Shown here piece after piece: positions 57,754 through 64,000 of a stretch of 64,000 nt of DNA. The stretch lies in assembly GCF_003003285.1 (NCBI RefSeq), contig NZ_PVTP01000015.1, forward strand, positions 1 through 64,000, read 5' to 3'. The stretch is from Yoonia maritima. Its GTDB lineage: Bacteria > Pseudomonadota > Alphaproteobacteria > Rhodobacterales > Rhodobacteraceae. Every line of letters starts with the position of its first letter. The stretch's first letter is position 1. A program made the position numbers and the translations under genes. Below the pieces are notes generated by a model. The model searched no databases, was not told the DNA's origin, and was given only the letters and a program-made list of their open reading frames with translations.

Positions 57754-59090
57754 TTACCATTCCAATCGCCATTGTAATGATCCAGCAATTCATCGGCCAA
57801 GGTTTTGCCTGACTCAATGCTTTCTTTCAGCGCGTTTAGGAAATGGGTTTCGTCCGGGATCAGACCACCAGCGCCGGGGCGCGCTCGGTTCTTCAGGCCA
57901 GCTTCGGAAATCGCAACGACCTCGCGGGCAAGTTCATGCATATTGATCCCATCAACCTGTGCCTGAAGCCCATCGACGGAAGCAGCCACACGCAGGGCTT
58001 CGCGCTGTTCTGCTGTCCAGTCTTTGCAAATATCCCAAGCCGCATCGAGCGCCGTTTGGTCATAGGTCAGCCCAGTCCAGAACGCAGGCAAAGCGCAAAG
58101 GCGCCGCCAAGGGCCACCATCAGCGCCGCGCATTTCAATGAACTGCTTCATGCGGGCTTCGGGGAATACGGTTGTCAGGTGGTCGGCCCAATCTGACAAA
58201 AGAGGTTTTTCACCGGGAAGCGCGGGCAATTCCCCCTTAAGGAAGTCGCGGAACGACATGCCCAGCGCATCGATGTATTTTCCATCGCGGTAAACAAAGT
58301 ACATCGGCACATCGAGAACCCACTGAACCCAGGCTTCGAACCCGAAACCTTCGTCAAAGACGAATGGGATCATGCCTGTGCGCGATGCGTCAAGGTCACG
58401 CCAAATACGTGAACGCCACGATTTGTGACCGTTTACCTTGCCTTCAAAGAACGGCGAACTTGCGAACAAAGCGGCGGCAACCGGCTGTAGCGCCACGGCG
58501 ACACGCATCTTTTGGACCATGTCGGCCTCTGATCCGAAATCAAGGTTCACTTGCACGGTGCACGTTCGGCGCATCATCGCCGTGCCCATTGTACCCACCT
58601 TTTTCATATAGGCGTCCATTAGCTTGTAACGGCCTTTGGGCATCAGGGGCATTTCTTCGTGAGACCATTCGGGGGCCGCGCCCAAACCGATGAATTTCAC
58701 GCCGATCTCATCCGAGACTGATTTCACCTCGGCTAAGTGGGTATTCACTTCGTCGCAAGTCTGGTGGATCGTCTCAAGCGGGGCACCGGACAGTTCAAGC
58801 GCACCACCGGGTTCCAAGCTGACATTCGCGCCGTCTTTGGTCAGGCCAATGATCTTGCCTTCCTCTTCGACTCGGGCCCAGCCAAAGCGGCCTTCAAGCC
58901 CTTCAAGCACGGCTTTGATCGAACGCTCGCCTTCATAAGGAAGCGGACGCAGGGTATCCTGACAATAACCGAACTTCTCGTGCTCGGTGCCAATGCGCCA
59001 TTGGTCCTTGGGCTTGCAACCCTTAGAGAGCATCTCGGCCAGTTGATCGTGATGCTCGATTGGGCCACCACCGGACTGAGGAATAGACAT
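57720..59090 (-). CDS. gshA: glutamate--cysteine ligase
   Basis: 456 residues, plant/alphaproteobacterial type (GCS2). WRIGTEHEKFGY, LEPGGALELSGAPL, RRTCTVQVNLDFGSEADM and FIEMRGADGG are its motifs. Makes gamma-glutamylcysteine, the first step to glutathione. Its glutamate demand and the 5-oxoproline by-product link loosely to pxpBCA in this window. Confidence 0.95.
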   Translation of the reverse strand: MSIPQSGGGPIEHHDQLAEMLSKGCKPKDQWRIGTEHEKFGYCQDTLRPLPYEGERSIKAVLEGLEGRFGWARVEEEGKIIGLTKDGANVSLEPGGALELSGAPLETIHQTCDEVNTHLAEVKSVSDEIGVKFIGLGAAPEWSHEEMPLMPKGRYKLMDAYMKKVGTMGTAMMRRTCTVQVNLDFGSEADMVQKMRVAVALQPVAAALFASSPFFEGKVNGHKSWRSRIWRDLDASRTGMIPFVFDEGFGFEAWVQWVLDVPMYFVYRDGKYIDALGMSFRDFLKGELPALPGEKPLLSDWADHLTTVFPEARMKQFIEMRGADGGPWRRLCALPAFWTGLTYDQTALDAAWDICKDWTAEQREALRVAASVDGLQAQVDGINMHELAREVVAISEAGLKNRARPGAGGLIPDETHFLNALKESIESGKTLADELLDHYNGDWNGNLKRIYSEYSY

Positions 59091-59153
59091 GGCGCGCGCT
59101 CCGTGCTTGCTGCGTTTCAGAATTTCTATCGGTGACGTGCCGCAAGGCTCATG

Positions 59154-59672
59154 TCAATGCAAGACCGGACGAACCCTTGCCCAAACGGTTACGCGCGCAT
59201 CTGGTGTGCGTGAAAGCACGTCCAGCACATCAGCTGTCTTAATCCCCGGCAATCCCGCGAAAATATCGAACAGCGATTCCGCACCAGTCGCATTAATAGG
59301 GATAGATAGATTTTGCCCACCGACACCCGTTAGTACCCAATTCGGATCAGGGTGCGCGCTTGGGTCTAGTTCTAGTTTCGTTAGATCAGCGACATCGATG
59401 ACGCCGCCATCAAGAGGCCCGAAATATGACAGCCGTCGCTCATTAATCTGCACGACCCCAGCGCCAACGCCATGCTGCCGAAAACGGGCGCGTTGAACGC
59501 CTGCGGCTGCCAAAATTGCGCCGATTAAGAGAACGAGGTATCCAAGCCACTGCACCGCACCAAATGCCCGCAGCCCCCACCAAAGCCCCAACACCATCAG
59601 CCCGACACCGATCAACGTGTCGCGCCAGCGCCATAGAAATGCGCGGACCTCGGGGCGAAGAAAGTCAGACAT
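59154..59672 (-). CDS. membrane protein, unknown
   Basis: 172 residues. Two TM (about 18-36, 42-60), then a soluble part resembling PH-like/DUF membrane proteins but not recognised. Overlaps the end of the GNAT gene by 8 bp, so it is the last gene of an rsmE operon. Followed by a short gap to gshA without features. Confidence 0.65.
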   Translation of the reverse strand: MSDFLRPEVRAFLWRWRDTLIGVGLMVLGLWWGLRAFGAVQWLGYLVLLIGAILAAAGVQRARFRQHGVGAGVVQINERRLSYFGPLDGGVIDVADLTKLELDPSAHPDPNWVLTGVGGQNLSIPINATGAESLFDIFAGLPGIKTADVLDVLSRTPDARVTVWARVRPVLH

Positions 59673-60504
59673 GGATCACCTGTGGTTCCTCATAAACCAG
59701 AATAGAAAACGCGCCGATCTTGTTGAAACCAATCGCCTCATATGCACGGGCAGCGTTGTCACTTGCCGCAAACAGGATTGCGTCCGTTACACCGTTACGA
59801 CGTGCCTCTTGTAGGTGGAGCCCAACAGCCCGTCGCGCAACCCCTTGCCCCCGGAATTCAGGCTGCGTGTAAACACCACCAATCTGAACCACCTGCGGCA
59901 ACTGCGCATTAAACCCTGTCATCGCAACGGGTGTTCCATCGCGATAAAGCGCCCGGTGACTATTCGCATCAAGATATGCGGCGATGTCTTTGGCGGCTGT
60001 TACATCGGGCTCTTCTCCCGGTACAGGCATGACTTCGGTCAGATAGGCAGTCCGCCAACCCAGCATAGTTTCTTTGGGCGCATCCGCCAGAGGATACAGC
60101 GCAAACCCATCGCAATCAGGCAACTGCAAGTCAGCAAGTGAAAGATGGTACAGCGGTTCAACGTCATCGATTCCAGGCTCAACTTGCCAGTTCAACGCAT
60201 GACGCAGAGCCGCCACTTGCCCAGCATCGCCCAAAATCCCGCGATATGCCTGCCCTGCCAAAACTGTCTTGATATCGCCCCACGGGCCAGTCGGGCATTG
60301 TGGGAACAAGAAGCCCTCGTCCGTCACAGTCAGCACATCGGTGATTTGTCCATCCAGCCAACGCACCCAAAACGTCACAGCACGCGGGTGGCCACCCGAC
60401 ATGCCGTAGCTGCGTAAGTTCGAAAGCGGAAACATCGACGTGGCGATGTGGTTGGTCAGGAATGCCTCAATCGCGGGGCGGTCGGCCTCGGTCGCGCGGA
60501 TCAA
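59665..60504 (-). CDS. GNAT family N-acetyltransferase
   Basis: 279 residues from TTG 60504, which overlaps the rsmE stop (TTGA); the frame is open further upstream but inside rsmE. Near the C-terminus GGVYTQPEFRGQGVARRAVG is the acetyl-CoA pyrophosphate loop. The N-terminal half is likely a degenerate GNAT repeat. Substrate unknown. Confidence 0.8.
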   Translation of the reverse strand: MIRATEADRPAIEAFLTNHIATSMFPLSNLRSYGMSGGHPRAVTFWVRWLDGQITDVLTVTDEGFLFPQCPTGPWGDIKTVLAGQAYRGILGDAGQVAALRHALNWQVEPGIDDVEPLYHLSLADLQLPDCDGFALYPLADAPKETMLGWRTAYLTEVMPVPGEEPDVTAAKDIAAYLDANSHRALYRDGTPVAMTGFNAQLPQVVQIGGVYTQPEFRGQGVARRAVGLHLQEARRNGVTDAILFAASDNAARAYEAIGFNKIGAFSILVYEEPQVIHV

Positions 60505-61223
60505 TCCCAGTCCCCCAGTGCCTGTTGCCACACCGTCAGCGCAGCAACGGCTGCTGTGTCGGCCCGCAAGATGCGTGGGCCTAGGCTTACGGGGTGGCTG
60601 AAGGGGAGTGCGTGGAGCTTTTCGCGCTCGGCCGGGGAAAACCCGCCTTCGGGGCCGATTAGGATTGCCCATGGGCCGGGCGTGTCTGGCAGGCCGATCG
60701 GGTCCCCGATTTTTGCTTCATCGCAGAACATCAGTTGACGGTCTGAGGGCCAGTCGGCCAGCAGGCGGTCCAGCTTTTTCAATTCTTCCACTTGGGGCAC
60801 AAAGGTACCGCCGCATTGCTCGGAGGCCTCGACCGCGTGGGCCTGTAGCTTGTCTTGGCGAATGCGATTCGCGCTTTGGGTATAATCTGTTTGGGCAGGG
60901 ATAATCCGTGCCGCACCCATTTCGACAGCTTTTTCAACGATGAACGCGGTCCGTTCTTTGCGGATCGGGGCGAATATTAGCCACAGGTCAGGCGGCATTT
61001 GCAGCGGGCGTGTCAGTGTCTGACACAGCAGGATACCGCCTTTTTTGCCTGTTTTCACAACCTCGGCATCCCATTCGCCGTCGCGGCTGTTGATCAAAGA
61101 CAGCACCGCGCCTTCATCCAGTCGCATCACCCCAAATAGGTAATGCGCCTGATCACGATCAAGCGGAACTGATTGCCCTTCACCCAGCGGGTGATCTACA
61201 TAAAGTCTAACCTTGGAAGCCAT
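60501..61223 (-). CDS. rsmE: 16S rRNA (uracil(1498)-N3)-methyltransferase RsmE
   Basis: 240 residues from ATG 61223. RLYVDHPL, QAHYLFGVMRL, ILIGPEGGFSPAE and SLGPRILRADTAAVAAL are SPOUT/RsmE motifs. Methylates U1498 of 16S rRNA. Starts 11 bp from divergent ubiA. Confidence 0.94.
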   Translation of the reverse strand: MASKVRLYVDHPLGEGQSVPLDRDQAHYLFGVMRLDEGAVLSLINSRDGEWDAEVVKTGKKGGILLCQTLTRPLQMPPDLWLIFAPIRKERTAFIVEKAVEMGAARIIPAQTDYTQSANRIRQDKLQAHAVEASEQCGGTFVPQVEELKKLDRLLADWPSDRQLMFCDEAKIGDPIGLPDTPGPWAILIGPEGGFSPAEREKLHALPFSHPVSLGPRILRADTAAVAALTVWQQALGDWD

Positions 61224-61234
61224 AGGCGGACCAT

Positions 61235-62200
61235 ATGACCGAGAACGCGCCAACACCAGAGCCGACAGGCACAGTTTCTGATGCTGTAACAGGGAATTGG
61301 GTCGATACCATCGCCCCGGCCTTTACCCGCCCATACCTGCGGCTTTCCCGCGCGGATCGTCCCATTGGAACGTGGCTGCTGTATATGCCGTGCCTGTGGG
61401 CGTTGGGGCTGGCGATGCTCGCGACGAAAAGCGCAAGCATGCATGATCTGTGGACTGCTGTTGCATGTGGTATCGGCGCATTCCTGATGCGCGGTGCGGG
61501 CTGCACATGGAACGACATCACAGACCGCGAATTTGACGCTAAGGTCGCACGCACCCGGTCACGGCCAATTCCATCGGGACAAGTCACCGTACGCGGCGCT
61601 GTCATCTGGATGATCGCGCAGGCGCTTGTGGCCTTTGCAATTTTGCTGACCTTCTATTGGGCGGCGATTATTCTAGGGGTGCTCGCGCTATTGCCTGTTG
61701 CGGTTTATCCATTCGCAAAACGGTTTACATGGTGGCCGCAGGTATTCTTGGGGCTTGCGTTCAACTGGGGCGCGCTGCTTGCATGGGCTGCACACACTGG
61801 CAGCATTGGGCCCGTGCCCGTCATACTATACTTGGCTGGCATCGCGTGGACGTTGTTCTACGATACAATCTACGCCCACCAAGACACCGAAGACGACGCG
61901 CTTATCGGTGTGAAATCCACCGCACGCCTATTCGGAGACAAATCTCGGCAATGGCTACGGCTGTTTTTAACAGTCACTATTTTGCTGTTTGGCGCGGCTG
62001 TGGTTTTGGCCTGCATTGATCGCAGCATGCTGTCATTGGTGATCGCACTTGGTGGTCCTTGGGCGCTTGGCTGGCATTTGACATGGCAGCTTGGGCGTTT
62101 CGACCCTGATGACAATGACATTTTGCTGCGCCTTTTCAGGTCAAACCGAAACGCTGGACTAATAGTTCTGCCATTTTTCGCTGTTGCCATGTTCGTGTGA
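61235..62200 (+). CDS. ubiA: 4-hydroxybenzoate polyprenyltransferase UbiA
   Basis: 321 residues, eight to nine TM. The two Asp-rich motifs are NDITDREFDAKVARTRSRP (93-111) and DTIYAHQDTEDD, which bind Mg and polyprenyl diphosphate. Attaches the isoprenoid tail in ubiquinone synthesis. An N-terminal ~35-residue extension precedes the first TM. AGGCGGA before the ATG. Confidence 0.95.
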   Translation: MTENAPTPEPTGTVSDAVTGNWVDTIAPAFTRPYLRLSRADRPIGTWLLYMPCLWALGLAMLATKSASMHDLWTAVACGIGAFLMRGAGCTWNDITDREFDAKVARTRSRPIPSGQVTVRGAVIWMIAQALVAFAILLTFYWAAIILGVLALLPVAVYPFAKRFTWWPQVFLGLAFNWGALLAWAAHTGSIGPVPVILYLAGIAWTLFYDTIYAHQDTEDDALIGVKSTARLFGDKSRQWLRLFLTVTILLFGAAVVLACIDRSMLSLVIALGGPWALGWHLTWQLGRFDPDDNDILLRLFRSNRNAGLIVLPFFAVAMFV

Positions 62201-62256
62201 TTGAACAACGACGCAGCTAGTCCTATTCAGGACGCCAATCAACAAAGCGGATAAGC

Positions 62257-64000
62257 ATGCGCCTTTCAGCAGTTTTCATTCGTCTCGTCGCCTTTGCCAT
62301 AGCAGGCATTTTTTCGGTCGGCGCGGCACGTACCACAGTATCGGTCGTCGAAGAACGTTCGGTGCAAGGGGTGCAAGAAACCCTTATCAATCAGGGCTAT
62401 TTATGGGCCAACGTATTGGGTGACGGCCTGCAGGTCATCATCGAAGGGCAAGCCCCGACAGAAGCCGTTCGGTTCCGTGCGATCTCTGCTGCGGGGGGGA
62501 TCGTGGATGCAAGCCGCGTGATCGACAACATGTCTGTTGCTGATTCGGAAAAGATCGCGGCACCCGAATTTGCCATCGAAATTCTGCGCAACGATAGCGG
62601 CGTGTCACTGATCGGGCTTATTCCGGCTTCAACAGATCGTGAGGATTTGGCCGACCAAATTCGCGATATTGCTGATGGCCAACCCGTTACTGACCTTCTT
62701 GAAGTGGCCGATTACCCGACACCAGACAACTGGCGTCGGGCACTGAACTACGGTTTTCGCGCGCTTGAAATGCTGCCGCGTTCAAAAATTTCGGTGAATG
62801 CTGACCGTGTAATCGTCAACGCAATTTCCGACAGCCCCGAAGAAAAGCACCGCCTTGAAACGGCACTTGCGCGCAACACACCTGATGAAGTCGAGCTATC
62901 AATCGACATTAGCGCGCCGCGACCTGTTATTTCGCCGTTCACCGTTCGGTTTGGGATCGACGAAGACGGTCCAATGTTTGACGCATGTGCTGCGGACACA
63001 AGCGAAGCTGTTGCCGCAATTATCGCCGCCGCATCTGACGCAGGTTATACAGATCAGGTGAACTGCACATTGGCGCTTGGCGCGCCATCGCGCCGCTGGG
63101 GTGAGGCTGTCGCGCTTGCGATCAAGGCCGTTGGCGACCTAGAGGGTGGAACAGTCACAATTGCAGACACAGACGTAACCTTTCTTGCCCCAATGGGCAC
63201 CGACCCCCGAAAATTCGACGATGTCATTGGGGCGCTTGAAAATGCGCTGCCTGACGCATTTGCGGTCACCGCAGAGCTGCCAGTTATGCCCGAAGCCACA
63301 CCCGGTGGCCCGCCACGCTTTACCGCCACGCGTAGCCCTGAAGGCGAGGTGCAATTGCGCGGTCGTATTCCTGACGAACTGACGAACACTGTTGCAGAAA
63401 ATTTTGCCATCGCAAAATTTGGCAAAGGGAACATCACCATGGGCACACGTGTTGTCGATGGTCTACCCTCTGGCTGGTCTGTGCGGGTTCTCGCGGGTAT
63501 CGAAGCGCTTTCCGAACTGTCAAACGGTGCCGTCGTTGTAGAACCTGACACACTGGAAATTCGCGGGAACACCGGAAACGAAGTGGCCAGCGCAGATATT
63601 TCGCGTTTACTGATCGAAAAGCTTGGGCAAACTGCCGATTTTGATATCGACGTAACTTACGTCAAACAGCTTGATCCGATCGCGAGCCTACCAACCCCGG
63701 AAGAATGCATTGCGCAAATTTCCTCTGTTACGGCTGATCGCAAAATTACGTTCGACCCAAGTTCAGCCGACATTTCCGCGGGTGCGGTACCATTGATTGA
63801 TGACATCGCGGATATTTTGAAAAAATGCGGTGATTTGCGCATTCAGGTCGCGGGCTTCACCGACAGCCAAGGCCGCGAAGAAATGAACCAGCAACTGTCA
63901 CAACGCCGCGCGGATGCCGTTCTGACTGCGTTGCGGGCGCGCCGCGTCCCTGTTTCGACTTTCGAATCGATTGGTTTTGGTGAAGAAAACCCCATCGCTG
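62257..64000 (+). CDS. OmpA-family protein, truncated by window end
   Basis: At least 581 codons, open to the right edge. Begins MRLSAVFIRLVAFAIAG (signal peptide). The middle is made of BON-like repeats; from about 490 the OmpA C-terminal domain begins (ITFDPSSADIS, VAGFTDSQG, LSQRRADAV, ESIGFGEENP), which binds peptidoglycan in related proteins. About 30-50 further residues are expected beyond the window. No beta-barrel seen, so it is a periplasmic or lipid-free anchor type. Confidence 0.88.
   Translation, partial: MRLSAVFIRLVAFAIAGIFSVGAARTTVSVVEERSVQGVQETLINQGYLWANVLGDGLQVIIEGQAPTEAVRFRAISAAGGIVDASRVIDNMSVADSEKIAAPEFAIEILRNDSGVSLIGLIPASTDREDLADQIRDIADGQPVTDLLEVADYPTPDNWRRALNYGFRALEMLPRSKISVNADRVIVNAISDSPEEKHRLETALARNTPDEVELSIDISAPRPVISPFTVRFGIDEDGPMFDACAADTSEAVAAIIAAASDAGYTDQVNCTLALGAPSRRWGEAVALAIKAVGDLEGGTVTIADTDVTFLAPMGTDPRKFDDVIGALENALPDAFAVTAELPVMPEATPGGPPRFTATRSPEGEVQLRGRIPDELTNTVAENFAIAKFGKGNITMGTRVVDGLPSGWSVRVLAGIEALSELSNGAVVVEPDTLEIRGNTGNEVASADISRLLIEKLGQTADFDIDVTYVKQLDPIASLPTPEECIAQISSVTADRKITFDPSSADISAGAVPLIDDIADILKKCGDLRIQVAGFTDSQGREEMNQQLSQRRADAVLTALRARRVPVSTFESIGFGEENPIA

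Overview
The window looks like a piece of the main chromosome of a marine alphaproteobacterium of the Roseobacter group (Rhodobacteraceae). The basis is gene content and protein character: an L-malyl-CoA/beta-methylmalyl-CoA lyase of the ethylmalonyl-CoA pathway, a large Gln/Gly-rich protein of the TIGR02302 (DUF4175) type downstream of lysA, the argH-lipoprotein-DUF2834-lysA order, a KatG next to a divergent OxyR, and several MJ0042-type and YqgE-type proteins usual in this group. Genes are tightly packed, mostly 4-bp ATGA or 1-bp TAATG/TGATG overlaps, and no transposase, integrase, CRISPR array, tRNA or rRNA gene was seen. The organism assignment is inference; no 16S sequence is present.

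Layout. 1-436: non-coding; a promoter-like site points out of the left edge (possibly an rRNA operon promoter), with a consensus DnaA box and a perfect 19-bp terminator hairpin. 437-4534: a cell-wall-flavoured module (membrane MurF-like ligase, alpha/beta hydrolase, divergent D-Ala-D-Ala-ligase-like ATP-grasp enzyme, M15 peptidase). 4531-7778: oxyR/katG peroxide defence. 7853-12111: first RND efflux pair. 12407-18388: probable single operon of PLP decarboxylase, rhodanese, 5-oxoprolinase pxpB-pxpC-pxpA, (S)-ureidoglycine aminohydrolase-like cupin and class II aldolase. 18641-25600: membrane proteins, EEP phosphatase, split mnmC functions, EamA exporter and a soluble-type lytic transglycosylase. 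25748-29455: dapA, YcaQ-like glycosylase, K+ channel, smpB, small Gly-rich protein. 29648-34363: sulfurtransferase, aromatic/aspartate aminotransferase, mcl1, a tandem-repeat secreted protein, accA. 34370-38954: M50-like protein, then ftsE-ftsX-plsC-flavoprotein operon, zinc-ribbon protein. 38962-44864: argH-lipoprotein-DUF2834-lysA-TIGR02302 operon. 44878-46910: TlpA-like thioredoxin, YqgE, and a stand-alone DsbD alpha-domain-like protein. 46907-51762: second RND efflux pair. 51821-53139: moaB and a family-4 UDG. 53323-56736: pyrB, a tail-anchored unknown, a pyrC homologue without zinc ligands, plsY. 56904-57700: two small membrane proteins. 57720-61223: gshA, then rsmE-GNAT-membrane protein. 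61235-64000: ubiA and the 5' part of an OmpA-family gene that runs off the right edge.

Most of the window is core metabolism and envelope biology (lysine/DAP, arginine, pyrimidine, fatty acid, phospholipid, glutathione, ubiquinone). The less understood parts are the Mur-like/Ddl-like module near the left end, the 5-oxoproline/ureidoglycine operon, the PyrB-unknown-PyrC' arrangement, and several non-coding inverted repeats, notably three consecutive perfect palindromes at 31706-31787. Starts were re-chosen for many genes by Shine-Dalgarno position, overlap with the upstream stop codon and conserved N-terminal motifs; these choices are stated in each entry.
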